The notes under the pieces were generated by a model that was not told the DNA's origin, ran no database searches, and was given only the letters and a program-made list of their open reading frames with translations. A DNA stretch of 64,000 nt from Rosa chinensis. Lineage: Eukaryota > Streptophyta > Magnoliopsida > Rosales > Rosaceae. The first letter of the stretch is position 1. Each line of letters starts with the position of its first letter. Where the stretch lies: positions 61,522,397 through 61,586,396 of the forward strand of contig NC_037088.1 of NCBI RefSeq assembly GCF_002994745.2. Reading direction: 5' to 3'. This document shows, one piece after another, positions 1 to 12,700 of the stretch. Position numbers and translations under genes: made by a program.

Positions 1-315
1 TGTTCAGGTGAGACCCTGTTAATTAAACATGCAGTTTTCCTCTTATGAGAGGGTGTTAAATGGAACTCTGTCTAATACCCTGTAAATCTTTGGTTAATAC
101 TGCAGAACCGGCGAGCTGATTACATAACATTCTTTTTGGAGAAACTTGTTTCATGGGAAGCAGTCAGTTCTAGACTTGAAATTGCAAAGGCTCGAGCTGT
201 TGAAAGAGAGGAAGAAGAAGAAAGGAGGAAAAGAGAAGAAGAGGAGAAATCATCAGATGGCGAAGTTGCAGAGATTTATGTGGACAACAAGAGCGATGAC
301 TCGGAGGCTGAATGA
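1..315 (+). CDS. 3' end of an unidentified gene (last intron and last exon)
   Basis: The window opens inside a gene on the forward strand. Bases 1-7 look like an exon end followed by a GTGAGA donor, and an intron runs to a TGCAG acceptor at 101-105. The last exon, 106-315, has an open frame ending in TGA at 313-315. It encodes about 69 residues: a short mixed stretch ([18 protein letters not shown]), then a highly charged Glu/Arg/Lys run likely to be a coiled coil or single helix, then an acidic tail ending DDSEAE. I do not recognise the family and assign no function. The charged tail resembles many nuclear or RNA-associated plant proteins, but that is weak evidence. Its 3' end faces the 3' end of the reverse-strand CDC20 gene (convergent pair, about 220 bp apart). 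Confidence 0.55.
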
Positions 316-531
316 ATTCAGTTTATTTCACCATGAGAAAACTGATAACAATTTTGAGTTGGTTGCCTTCTGTTTTGCTGCGACTGTGATAGAGTTTAGT
401 TAGGCGGCATGTACTAATATGGTGCAAACAAAGGCAGATAAAAAAACAAGAGCTTGTACTATTTCCTTATTACTCATGTATACATGTAATGTTCTTAATA
501 TACAAACGGTATTAGCTGTACACTATCATGA

Positions 532-3014
532 TCATCTTATTGGAGAAGTCTTATTAGACAAAAAACTGTCCAGAGCTGAGAGCCTTGAATTGTCAGCACA
601 TGGGGGTCCAAAGATGTTCCAAAACCGAAGAGTCCCGTCTGCAACAGCTGATACTAAAGTTAACCCATCAGGGCTCTGCAACAAAATCAATACAATGACC
701 AAAGTTAGAGCCTATAAACTCTATCTACAACCACAAAACCTTAACGACTTAAGAAAGAAAATTGTGGGATGTCAAACCTGAGAAAGCTGAAGGACTCTGG
801 AGGTGTGGCGCTTCAAGTTCCCCACTTTTTCCATGGAAGGATACCTCCAGAGGCATAGCTGATTCTTGATTTGCTCGCTCGGACTATAACCATGGCCACT
901 CAGTATCTCTTTGTGATGCCTGTTCCACTCCAACCCACAGACCTGGATTGTTTTGTAACAGATTAGAATATCATAAAACCATTAAAAGCTTATAAGTTGA
1001 AGACTAGTTTCTCTAACTTACTTGAGAGTTGGTATCAATGGTGTTGATACAGGTCCCCATTTGTGTATTCCATAACTTAATACACCCATCTTCTGTGCCT
1101 CCTCCAGAGGCAAGTACACCAGACTGATAAGGACACCAAGCAAGCGCCTTGACTGCAGCACAATGGTCTTTGAAACAATACAAGTATTTCGATGAGTTCA
1201 TTCTCGAGGATTCCCAAATGTACAAGAGGTTTTCATTGCCACCGCTTGCCAATAAATTGCCTGTTTCCGACCATTTCAAGCCACAGACTTCTTGAGAGTG
1301 TGCACGTAAATGGCAAGTCACATTGTTTCTTGCTCTGACTGTCAACATTAGGGAACAAATATAAGAAAAGAAAAGAAAAAAGCGAATAATTCCACTCAAC
1401 CAATGATTTAGAATCAGAATAGAATAGCTTAGGTTTAGTAACAGTCACAAAATACCATCATGGTTAATAATGGACCGGTCTCGGCTGCCTGATGTTAATG
1501 TGTGACCATTCCAAGTAATGGTCGCTACCCTGCGATTATGGCCTTTTAGGCTTCTAACCTGTGTGACACATATAGATGAACAATGGTTTCAACTTCGTTC
1601 ACCAAAAATGTCAAAAAGTAATGAGTAAACTAGTTAAAAATAATAAGAGCTTTACCAGCTTGGAAGCCTCAGCATCCCAGAGTTGGAGTTTCGAGCCCTT
1701 ATATCCAACTGCCAAATATTTGGCATCTTGAGACCAAGCTAAACTTGTGGGGTGATCATTCTCATTGACATGAAACAGCTTACGTACATTTACTGTCTCC
1801 GAGTTCCAGAGGTATAAATCGAGGCCCAGAGCAACTGCAAGAACATTGTTCTTTCCCCAGTCCATGATGTTCATGTAAAAGTCATTTCTCATGTTTGGTG
1901 CATCCAGAACTCTACTTTCTCCCTACAGCAGCACAAACTTGGATATTGAATCATGTACACTTAGATTAGGGTGTCAAAAGGATATTGTATTCTGCACCAT
2001 AAACTCACTTCAAGTCCGAAAATAGAATCTAACATTATGCACAAAGCATACAACACTATCACAATTGTCTCAAACTGCAGCTTCTTTGAGTTATCCTTTT
2101 CCCATTTTAAAGTTCATAAGCTCAGAAAACCACTGCAGAAACACTAAAACTATGCATGAAGCACACACCACTATAAATAGTATCTCAAACTTTCTGTCTA
2201 TTTCAGTAATCTACATCCCTTTGTAAAGTTCATATGTTGACCACTAAACAGTAAATGACAGATAATTCAAGTCAAGGTTCAAGATTAATGCTTGAGATAT
2301 TCCAATACCTTAGGCAAACTTCGAAGCTGAGTAGGTTTGATCATATTACTATCAAATTCATCACTCCGGCGCATCTCATCAACACAAAGAAGCGGTTTTC
2401 TACTAGATTTTGGGCTTCCCCTAAAAACCAACATCTTAAAAGGGTTCCCATCTGAATCCAAAGTCAGTTGGTCCTGCAATTTCTGTCTGTATGCCTCCTG
2501 CCACAACAGAAAAGAAAACCAAAACCCATCAAAAACCCAAAACACCCAAGAACTAGGACACCCATTTTCAGCATTCAAGGAATTCAAGTACTGCTTATAG
2601 CAAAAGTAAGAACTGAAATGCTCATCTAAAACCCTGACATACCCAATTCTTGATTTTCAGAACAATCATCAATCACAACATTCAAAAACCAAAACTGACA
2701 AGAAGCAAAGTGTTCATACATTGAAATTCGAGTTCCGATTCGGTACAGTTCGGTTCGTCAATAAGCTCTGGGCTTGATCAAGATCCATCAAACTCCTATT
2801 GGGTATAAACCGATCACCCTAAGAACAAAAAATTATCAATAAACCCAAAAAGGAACAGACTTTCCACAAAGAATGGCAAAGAGAATCAAAGAAAAGTGAA
2901 AATCTTGATGAACAAGAAAGAGGGTAGTGAATATTTTACCGGAAATTCGTACTGGGTATTTGGGCTGCTGTTCATGCGAGTTGGGGAGTACCAATCCGAT
3001 TGAACTTCCCACAT
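532..3014 (-). CDS. CDC20: CDC20/Fizzy-type APC/C activator, WD40 protein, 8 exons
   Basis: The product is a co-activator that brings substrates to the anaphase-promoting complex in the nucleus. Exons on the minus strand, in transcription order, are 3014-2940, 2818-2720, 2497-2309, 1922-1656, 1558-1456, 1338-1022, 942-778 and 675-532. All junctions are GT-AG and the joined frame gives 452 aa, normal for CDC20. Visible motifs are a C-box (DRFIPNR, about residue 27), a Mad2-interaction-like motif (KMLVF, about 79), a seven-blade WD40 region from about residue 125 (including VCGLKWS, IKLWN and LRFWNIFG), and the C-terminal Ile-Arg tail. I chose the ATG at 3014. An upstream in-frame ATG at 3116 would add a hydrophobic stretch encoded partly by a poly-T tract and is less likely. 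The exon-1/2 region is duplicated twice downstream as pseudogenes. CDC20 is favoured over CDH1/FZR by the short N-terminus and the overall match. Confidence 0.92.
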
Positions 3015-3119
3015 GTTTTGATCAAATGGGTTTTTTTTTTTGAGTCCTTGGAGGAGGAGGAGAAAATCTTGAACCAGAAAGAATGGGAATGCAGGCATTC
3101 CAACAACTCCCGCCAAATA

Positions 3120-4530
3120 GATTTATAGGTGGGGGGAGGAAAATCCAACCGTTGCTACTTTTGGGACCAAGTTTGGGCCTAAACCAAGAGAAGGGAAATG
3201 CTTAACCGAACCCCTTTGTTTGTTTTCCCCATTTACTTTCGAATTTTTTTCTTTTTAACATATGCAAGAAATTGACTAAACAATATTAGCTCACTTTCCC
3301 AAAAAAAAAAAAAACATAAATTAGCTCAATTATTGTTGAATAACGGTGAAGAAGGTTGTTATGATTTACCTATAATCAAAGAAGAAATAGTAAGGAGCCA
3401 AGTAATATGGGAAATGTACGATACAAATTGTATATTTATATTGATCTCATTAAATTATTCCTTGAGAAGTTTGGCAAACTAATTTCAATTGATTTTTGTT
3501 CAATATATTCACATATTACATGATGCATAACTGGTACGAAAATAATAATGGTGGTAGCTTTTTTACTCTTGGAGTTTGTACCCACTGGTTGATGACATTT
3601 TCATGATTATTGCATCTACAGATCAGTGATAAATGATGAAGGCTTTGGGGATGTAAAAAAGATGGAGCATGAGTATTCAATTTCTGCATATTTTAGGGTC
3701 ACCACTGTCAATTTTTATAACTCTAATAGATCATAGTGACCACATGATTACTAGGACAATTTTCTATAGTTGATGTAATTAGACTATGCTGACTCTTCCC
3801 CTGTTAAGTTTAGAGAACTAAAAACCAAGTTTGAGCTCATCTCATATGGCCATCTGCTTTCAAATTAAAAGCACTACAAGTCCAAACCAACAAGTGATAT
3901 GCAACACTGATCAGTTTTTGAATGCAAACATCTATCTCTGCATTCAAAGTATTCTCGTATTAATTATAGTATCAAGAACTTATTGATGGAAATGACAAAG
4001 GACAGTCGCAAGAGCTGACAAACCATGTTCACTTGTACATAGATTACTAATGAAAGGTTTCCAAAATAGGAGTAAAATTCTCACTATCCATTTTACAATC
4101 CACACTTCATGTTTGAAAAAATAATTTCGTATTTCCAAAAATGCTTCCTATAAATATATGATGAAACTCCTTGGCTTTATGCATCAGTAACAGCGGCCTG
4201 CTCGAGTTTCTCAGCCTTCAACAAGATCTAAATGTATAAGACAGAAAAAGGAAATTGTGATGACTGTGGCCTGTGGGAATAGCTGAGCCAAAAACATATT
4301 AGTTAGGACAAAATCCAATCTAACACCATCAAACCATGAACAGCCTTATAAATGTGATACCCAAAACAATCATAACACATTTTCTATGTAAAACAAAGAA
4401 TAAGTAGGATTATAACTATAGAAACTCTTGCAATTAGACATGGAGCAGCATAGCAATTGTATGTGTCATACAATTCATTATATTTTCTGCAAAGTACAAA
4501 TACAAAGTAACCGGGTTTTACGAATTTATA
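3120..4530. other. AT-rich intergenic region upstream of CDC20
   Basis: No convincing gene. It holds the CDC20 5' flank (about 3117-3250, also recognisable in the two later copies), then AT-rich sequence. The only gene-like trace is a short reverse-strand stretch at 4177-4227 that reads as a possible terminal exon after a TTTAG acceptor. No partner exon was found. Confidence 0.5.
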
Positions 4531-4533
4531 CCC

Positions 4534-5300
4534 ATGCCCAAGGCAGTGAGCTCAACATCATTGCACTTCTGCAATAAAGACTATATTAGAGCATTTCCAG
4601 CGGTGGTGTCAAAATTCACTGTGGAGCTCCAACGAATACAAAAGGTAGATTTCATCATCTTCAATCCATCCTTCAAATCCACTGTGGATAACAATTCTTG
4701 GTTTCATATGTCAAATTTGACAGCTCAAGTCATCTGTCATTTTATTGTTTCTTCCCTTCTCCTCTTTCATGCTACCCAGATCATAGTCATTCATGATCCT
4801 TCTCGTTTCTCTATTTCCTCCTACAATATACAAATTTTCATACCCAAACCTTCATGGATCATTTATATGAAACCAAAAATTAAATCTTCATTCAGATTTG
4901 GAGAAAAAGAGAGGAATAGAGTTAGAGTTTGGAGTCAGAAAGAAAAATTGATGAATTGGATTCAAGCAGCTCCGATCAGATCAAATCCCGAGCAATCAAA
5001 TCATAGTAGTGGTGCGATGGTTGATCATAGTGTTGAGGTCACGATTGTGTTTGCGATGTTGGAATTTGGGCTACTTGTGGTTGCTTGAATATGTTATACT
5101 CTGTTAATAACTCAATATGGTTGCTTTTCTAATCACCCATAAAAAGCTAGAAGAAGGCGAAGAGAAACAGGAGAAGAAGATGGAGAGAAAGAAAGCGACA
5201 ATGCAGTTGTGTTTTAATAAAATAAATAATAATAATAATAAAATATTTATTTATTTTAACCTACAGGTTGGAGTGTAAAAGAGTTTTTATCACCGACGGG
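4534..5300. other. Probable transposon remnant with an uninformative ORF
   Basis: A forward open frame (4534-5088) starts at ATG but matches no family I know and contains no recognisable domain. The sequence GAGCATTTCCAGCGG near 4590 resembles the terminal repeats of plant MITEs. I could not find a matching opposite end, so the boundaries are unknown. The ORF is best treated as incidental. Confidence 0.25.
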
Positions 5301-5598
5301 GTTGTAACTTTAGTGCACCAGACAGAATGATACCTAATTTTTCAAAATAATCAAAAATGTACCTAAACTTTTAAAAACAAATCAACTTGATACCTCCGTC
5401 TATGTTCCGTCAATAGTCCATCAATTGAAAGGATATATCAGAAATTTCACATCACCTTAATTTAAAATGACATAATTGCCCTTTATTAATCATCTTTTAG
5501 CTCTTTTTTAATGTTTTCCTTCAATTTTGCTGGTATACATGTGCATCTCCAATCCAATAAATCCATAAACCTTTTCAACTATCTATTCGTTTTTCTCT

Positions 5599-7005
5599 TT
5601 GGAAACTAGAGATGGCAATTAGGTGGATAGGGGATGCGGGATCACAATACCATCCCCATCCCCGGAGTCATTCTCCACTCCAATCCCCAATAAAAATATA
5701 TAGGGGATTCTCCGTCCCCATTCCCACTGGGCACTAAGTTTCCAAACCCGTCCCAAATTCCAATAAGAATTTAATAAATAAAATATTTTTTTCTCATATT
5801 TCCTTTTTTAAAATCAAAATCTACAACCAATAAAATTAAAACGTGATTAAATTCATAAATCATAATTCAGTGAGTGTAAAAATCAAAACAACATTAAATT
5901 AAAAGTGTAGTCAGTAAATATATATATATATATTTGTTATTTATATTATAAAAAATAAATTTATATATTTATATATATATATATATATATTCATTTCTTG
6001 ATCTATTTCTACACGTCAATACTATTGCAGTGGGTAATGATCATGAAAAATTTAGCTTTTTGAGTTGGTAGTTATGGAGTAACAGAAATCTGCACAGGCA
6101 CGAGGAAAAAACGCCTACACCGGATGAGCTTTGTCGGCAGGGGAATGGCATAATGAATTCCTTGCTTGTCAAATTACAAGAGCCCAGCAACCTTTGACAC
6201 AACTCTCTCTAGTATCCTGGAGCCCACCACAGCTGGGGAGCTTGAAAATGAATTTTGATGGAGCATGTGACTGGGCGTTGTATTCAGGGACCACCAAGGA
6301 GGGTTAAAAGGAGGTATGGCAGTTCCCCAGGTCGTTGGATTACAACCAAGGTCAGTTGAAGCTCTTGCCTTGATTCATGGCATTCGATTCACTGCTCATG
6401 TGGGGTTTAAAAGATTGGAAGTAGAAGACAGAAGGTGATGCTCTGTCCATCATTAATTCTTTACAAGTTGATTGTGATGATTTTAGTTTTTAAGGACATC
6501 TCTTAGATGAAGTTAGACTTTTAGTACAGTCGTTTGAGTTTTGTAGTATGCATTTTGTGAAGTGGGAAGGCAACAACGTTGCTCACCGCCTTGCAAAAGA
6601 GGCATTGAAAGTTAGTCAACCTTTTCTTTGTTTAGAGTCGGGGCTATCTTGGCTAATTCAGTGTGTCAGTATAGACTTTCAGTTAAAAGTCTACGTGTGC
6701 AAGATTCCTCTCTTGGTGTAGAATCTTGTGTTCTATCTCGTTGTATTTGCGTTCGTTTTGAATGAAGTTCTCTTTTGATAAATAAATAAATATATATATA
6801 TAAATTAAATATATATACATATTATTGGGGCGGGTTTGGGGATGGAGATCACAATACCATCTCCGCCCCATCTCTAATCTTAAATAGCAGGGATTGGGAA
6901 TCCCCATCTCCATTCCCCATTTGTCTATGAATTCTCTTCCCATTAGGAGTGGGTATCCAATGAAGCTCCACCCCACTGGAGATTTTTGCCATCCCTACTG
7001 GAAAC
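5599..7005. mobile_element. Non-autonomous hAT-like element with LINE remnant inside
   Basis: Terminal inverted repeats are TAGAGATGGCAA at 5607-5618 and TTGCCATCCCTA at 6986-6997 (one mismatch). They are flanked by an 8-bp direct repeat, ttggaaac at 5599-5606 and ctggaaac at 6998-7005 (one mismatch), as expected for hAT transposition. Both subterminal regions are rich in GGGGATGG/CCCCATCC motifs, and (TA)n tracts lie inside. No transposase is present. About 700 bp in the middle derive from a LINE and are listed separately. Confidence 0.75.
6080..6795 (+). pseudogene. Degenerate LINE 3' fragment, RNase H-like domain
   Basis: Forward-strand translation with interruptions shows the plant LINE RNase H-like domain. 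The entry motif is W-S-P-P-x-x-G-x-x-K-M-N-F-D-G-A at about 6217-6270. A later segment reads VKWEGNNVAHRLAKEA at about 6560-6607. Several stops and frameshifts separate them. The fragment ends in an A/T-rich tail (taaataaataaata) near 6795. It lies entirely inside the hAT-like element, so it inserted there or was captured. Confidence 0.7.
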
Positions 7006-7790
7006 ATCTCTCTCGTATCTATCCGGAGAAAGGAAGTTAGTTTTTTGGGTCTCCATCCCTTAAATGAGAACTACCAATAATTAAGAAAACATTAGCTATC
7101 TGGGTTCTTCATATGCATTGACAATTCCTTATGAGCTGTGTCAAATTCAAATTTACCTAAAAATTTTTGACCTCTGGTCTTACAAATAGCTCCATCAGAA
7201 ATTTAGATGCATCATTCTACAACAAAATTTGATACAATAAAAGATTGATGAACTTGGAGGAAACCCAAGTCACATCAAGAATTAAGTTCATATTCAAGAA
7301 CCCAAAAATCTCCAGCAACTCAAAATCAACAATCCAAATTGAAAATAGTGTCAGAACATTTCAAGAAGGTACGAAAACCATAAATTGGAGGACACGTATT
7401 CCAGTAACCCATCGACGATTAATTTTCTATCCAATAATCTCAAACACTCAAAATTATTAATCCTAATTCAGATTAGTATTAGCACCAAAAATCCCCCCTA
7501 TTCTATAAACTATAACAGCCTATCAAGAATGTCAAAAACCATGAAATCCAAAGAACCTACCCAAATCACTACACATTCAACAATCACTCGCACAGAAACC
7601 ATCCACATTCATATCATAAATCACCTAATTCTGAAATTTCCTACAGCCCAGTTGAACCAAACCAAGATTTAACAAACCACAGTACACTATGAGAAAGAAT
7701 AAAAACCCTGAAATTTCATAAAGCCCCAATTTATAAGTATTACCAGGCTTCTGATTTCTAAACAACCAAATTCATAAGTTTTTTCAGGCT
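7006..7790. other. AT-rich intergenic region
   Basis: Two short forward frames occur (7245-7460, 7385-7672), but composition is low-complexity A/C-rich and no domain is visible. I see nothing gene-like that I can support. Confidence 0.4.
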
Positions 7791-7799
7791 ATTGATGCA

Positions 7800-8160
7800 T
7801 ATAAACTTTGTTTTGTGCTTATTGTACATAATGTTTTTACACATTGAAATTTGAGTTCCGATTCGGTATAGTTCTGCTTGTCAATAAACATTTGAGCTTG
7901 ATCAAGATCCATCAAACTCCTATTGGGTATAAACCGATCACCCTAAAATATGCACAACAACAAGAAATAAACATTTTGTTGGAAAATCGTTGTGTATTGG
8001 GCGTACTGTGAGGACCAATCCGATTGAACTTCCACATGTTTTGATCAAATGGGTTTCTTTGAGTCCTTGTTTACTGCTCTCTGCAATGAAGAAGAGGAAG
8101 AAGGAGAAGAAAATCTTCAACTAGAAAGAATGGGAGGGCTGGCATTTCAACAACTCCCCC
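7800..8160 (-). pseudogene. CDC20 5'-region pseudogene, copy 1 (exons 1 and 2)
   Basis: The minus strand carries recognisable CDC20 exon 2 (about 7945-7845, including [16 protein letters not shown]) and exon 1 (about 8035-7980), plus the shared 5' flank up to 8160. A 1-bp deletion just after the exon-1 ATG (ATGTGGAAG against ATGTGGGAAG) and a 1-bp insertion in exon 2 break the frame. No WD40 exons follow. This is a partial duplicate of the intact gene at 532-3014. Confidence 0.85.
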
Positions 8161-8169
8161 CACCATATA

Positions 8170-9167
8170 GATTTATGGGTTAAGAAAGAAGATGCAACAG
8201 CTGCTACTTTTGGGGACAATTCATATCAACACCGGGCTGTCTTTGGGCTTGGGAACAAAGAAACTTTAGCCTCGGGGCTAGGTTTGGCCTAAACTAAAGG
8301 GAAAATGATAGAGACACTTTGTTTTATCTTTTAATGCAAGACAACAGATGATCGAAACTTGTGCTCATTCATCCAAGTATCTAACCGTTATCAAAATAAA
8401 TAGACTTTTTTTGTCGAAGAATGATATAAATGAGAATATTAGCGAAGAAGGTTGCTAGTATAAAATATATATATGATTAAAGACTAATCGATGTTTGGTA
8501 AGACTATCTAAACCTTCTTACTGATTAAATCAACTCTTGTCTTCACAACTGGTCGTCGATGGGTAATGTATAAGGATTAAGATTAGACTTACGATGTACT
8601 AAAACAAAATAGAAAATTAAAGCTATCCTTCATGAAAGAACCGTAATTTACCCGATTTTGCTCTGCCCATTGATGGATCAAAAGAAGAAGAGAAGGCCTA
8701 GCATGGGAAAGAAGAGCCTGTCAAACTAGCCAGGATGATTGCCTGGCCAAGCATGAGCTTTGAACTATGAACACAGAGCTGAAGTCTCTAATGGAAGAGC
8801 AGGCAAGTCATCCTTGGCTACCAAACAAGACTCTTGTTCCCATGCAAGTCCTCTCTTCCTCAACATTCACGATCACTCTCTACAATGGAGGATGTGAAAC
8901 ACTGCATTCTAAACTCTCTAAAATTATAGCCTGTAAAGCTGAAAAATATTACATCATTTCTGTTTGTAGTATGTCACTTGTGTGTTTGCACAATTTGGCT
9001 GACATGATGGAATAAATTCCTTGAGGGAAGAAAAGGGAAAGTTCATGGGGGTCAATCTGGGACACTGATAAACCAACTTGATCAATTTGTGTTGACTTCC
9101 CATGATGCTTTGATTTTTTGGTCATGATGGTGATACAAATTTAGGGCTTTTTTTTAGAAAAAATAAG
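8170..9167. repeat. Duplicated block, copy 1 left part (5' flank of CDC20 pseudogene)
   Basis: This stretch is closely similar, in the same orientation, to about 21300-22360. A long common portion covers 8630-8990 against 21835-22175, with small indels. The block resumes at 16389 on the far side of the copia insertion. It holds no convincing coding sequence; a forward ATG frame at 8767-9015 is not conserved as an ORF in the other copy. Confidence 0.8.
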
Positions 9168-9172
9168 GAATT

Positions 9173-9389
9173 TGTTTCAGAGAAACTGAAGAGTGAATTG
9201 GTGAGTCTTCTTCTCATATTGAGGGGGTTTATATAGGGTTACAAAGTAGTGTAAATTTGCCCTACATACATTAGTATATTTGCTACACAATTTCTCTACC
9301 TCTCAATGTGCATTTCATATAAACCACACATTCTCCACTTCTTAAGTGCATACTCCATGATATAGACATTTTACCTATTTACTACAACA
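9173..9389 (-). repeat. Copia 3' LTR
   Basis: 217 bp with TG...CA ends on the element strand, apparently identical to the LTR at 16172-16388. It is preceded on the element strand by the polypurine tract. Confidence 0.93.
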
Positions 9390-9419
9390 CTCCCCTTGGA
9401 TATATCATGTCAGTAGTAT

Positions 9420-9700
9420 TGTCTTGGAGGTGCGCTTCTAATTTGCCTCGTTAAAAACCTTGCCAAGTAATAAAACCCTGTGGGAAAAACAACCTTGGTC
9501 GAAGGAGAAAAAGAGCACAACGCGCGTTGAGTGTGGAGTTTGTTTCTGGATAACATGGTGCTTCTCTTGTTGCCTCATTAAAAACCTTGCCGAGTAACAA
9601 AAACCCAGTGGGATAAAAATAACCTCGGTCGAAAGGGAAAAAGAGCACAACACACCCTTCACGCTTTTGAGATGAACATGTAGACATCTCCCCCTGATGT
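9420..9700. repeat. Two imperfect repeat units in the copia 3' untranslated region
   Basis: Two related units begin near 9447 and 9571. Both contain TTGCCTC(G/A)TTAAAAACC, then an ACCC(T/A)GTGGGA core, then a GAAAAAGAGCACAAC motif. They lie between the pol stop and the polypurine tract, and chance short frames over them are not genes. Confidence 0.8.
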
Positions 9701-9725
9701 CTGTGTCTTCCCCTGATGACAACGA

Positions 9726-12700
9726 TCATGGGAGTTCAGATAATTTCCGCAAGCCAATTCTTGCCACATGTTTCTCGAACGTGGATTTGGGCAATGACTT
9801 AGTGAACAAGTCTGCCACATTGTCCTCAGATCGAACCTGGTTCACCTTGATCTTGAGGAGCTTCTGTTGTTGCTGATTGTAGAAGAATTTGGGCGATATG
9901 TGCTTGGTGTTGTCGCCTTTGATGTAACCTTGCTTCATTTGTTCAATGCAAGCAGCATTATCTTCATAAATGCTCGTTGGCTCATCTGTGGTAGACTTCA
10001 AACCACAATTGCTTCGAACATGCGTAACTATGGATCGAAGCCATATACATTCACGAACTGCTTCGTGAAGAGCAATAATCTCTGCATGATTTGAAGAGGT
10101 AGCGACTAGGGTCTGCTTTGTAGACCTCCAAGATATCGCGGTTTTTCCCATGGTGAAAACATAACCAGTTTGGGAGCGACCTTTGTGTGGGTCAGAGAGG
10201 TACCCAGCATCAGCAAAACCTTCCAAAACACTTATATCGTTTTGGGATGGGGAGAGGGAACGCAATCCACTATGTGTGGCGTTCCTGACACTTGATGGGT
10301 CCGAATCCATCTTCTTTCTGTAGGGATAGAACAAGCCCATATCGATCGTACTACTTAGGTATCGAAAGATATCTTTAACACCAGTCCAATGGCGTCGTGT
10401 TGGCGCAGAGCTATATCTAGCTAGCAAGTTCACAGCGAATGAGATGTCTGGTCTCGTGCATTGTGCTAAGTACAATAATGCACCTATTGCACTTAGGTAG
10501 GGCACTTCTGCCTCTAGCACTTCTTCATCGTTATCTTTTGGACGAAATGGATCCTTCTTTGGATCAAGACTACGGACGACCATTGGGGTGCTTGAAGGCT
10601 TAATTTTGTCAGTGTTGAAACGCCTAAGCATCTTTTGGGTATAAGCTGATTGATGAATCAGGATACCATCTCTACGGTGCTCAAGTTCTAAACCGAGGCA
10701 AAACCGTGTTTTCCCAAGATCTTTCATCTCAAACTCGGATTTCAAGTGTTCAGCGGTTTCCCTTAACTCTTTAAGGGTGCCAATTATGTTCATGTCATCG
10801 ACATAAACCGCTACTATTGAAAATCCGGAACTTGTCCTTTTTATGAACACACATGGGCATAGTTCGTTATTGACATATCCCTTACCAATCAAGTAGTCAC
10901 TTAGACGGTTATACCACATTCGTCCGGATTGTTTTAATCCATATAGTGAGCGTTTCAATCTAATTGCAAACGCGCTCCGTGGATTAGAGCCACTTGATTT
11001 GGGTAGTTGAATTCCATCTGGAATATTCATGTATATCTCCGTATCTAGATCCCCATATAGATATGCAGTAACCACATCCATAAGCTGCATGTTCAGTTTT
11101 TCGGAAACTACCAAACTGACAAGGTAGCGGAACGTAATAACGTCCATTACGGGAGAGTATGTCTCCTCGTAGTCGATTCCAGGGCGTTGTGAGAAGCCTT
11201 GCGCCACAAGACGAGCTTTGTATCTTACAATCTCGTTTTTCTCATTACGCTTTCTAACGAATACCCATTTGTGACCAACTGGTTTGGTGTTGGGTGGTAT
11301 TGGTACAATTTTGCCAAATACCTTTCTTTTCGTTAGAGAATCAAGTTCTGCCTGGATCGCATCTTTCCATTTTGGCCAATCAGCTCTACGTTGACATTCA
11401 TCAACGGAGCGTGGTTCGATGTCATCGGTCTCAATAATCTCACGCGCCACTGAATACGCGAATACATCATCAATGATGATGGAGTTTCTTTCCCACGTCC
11501 CATGTACACTAGTGTAATTTACAGAGATCTCTATGTTCTCATGGATAGGTTCTGACACTGAGGCGTCCCCCAATGATGTCTCTTGGACATAACCATAATC
11601 CGGAACATTCTCATGGGACGGATTTTGAGTATCGATGATCAAAGGATTTATTTGTGCCTCATTCGCTCTTTTTCTAGGGCGAGTATCCTTCGAACCAATC
11701 GGTCTACCGCGCTTCCTTGCGGGACCTACAGCCATAGATGCCACATTATTGCCATGTTGAGCAATGGTGCCATCTCCTAGCGTTAAAGGAGTGGCGTTAT
11801 GTCCATTATTCGGGACATCAATCCTTGCAGGCACGTTTGCAGCAGGTATGTGTGATCTCGTCACTTTAGCAATATCAGAAAACGCATCAGGCAGAGTGTC
11901 TGCTACGTTCTGGAGCTCGATTATTCTTCGCACTTCAAGTTCGGACTGTGCGGTATGGGGATCGAGATGAGACATAGTGGGGACAGACCACGACAATTCC
12001 TGTCGTTCCTGTTGAACATTTGTGTTCTTATCTCCCCCTAATGATGGGAAGACTGTCTCATCAAAGTGACAATCCGCAAATCTAGCGGTAAAGAGATCGC
12101 CTGTCAAGGGTTCAAGATAGCGGACGATAGTTGGAGATTCATATCCAACATAAATGCTTATTCGTCGTTGTGGACCCATCTTAGTACGCTGTGGCGGCGT
12201 AATAGGCACATAAATAGTACACCCAAAAATGCGTAAGTGCGAGATATTAGGCTCGTACCCAGTCACTAGCTGTAACGCAGAGTAAGATTGGGTTGCAGTG
12301 GGTCGTAGACGAATTAGCGTCGCTGCATGTAATATTGCATATCCCCAAGCAGAAACAGGGAGATTAGTGTGCATTACCAATGTCCGTGCTATCATTTGTA
12401 GTCGTTTGATAGCAGCTTCTGCGAGACCATTTTGGGTATGAACATGGGGAACTGGATGTTCTACATCAATCCCCAGTGACATGCAATAGTCATCGAATGT
12501 TTTCGATGTAAACTCCCCAGCATTATCAAGTCGAATTGACTTAATTGGATGGTCAGGGTAGTGAGCCCGTAGACGGATAATCTGGGCGAGGAGTTTAGCA
12601 TAAGCAGCATTTCGAGTGGACAACAGCGCGACATGTGACCAGCGTGTCGACGCATCAACCAATACCATAAAGTATTTGAAAGGTCCGCATGATGGTTGAA

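Noticed and set aside
419..781. Forward 120-codon frame as a gene
   Set aside because: It lies antisense to the last exon and last intron of the minus-strand CDC20 gene and shows no domain.
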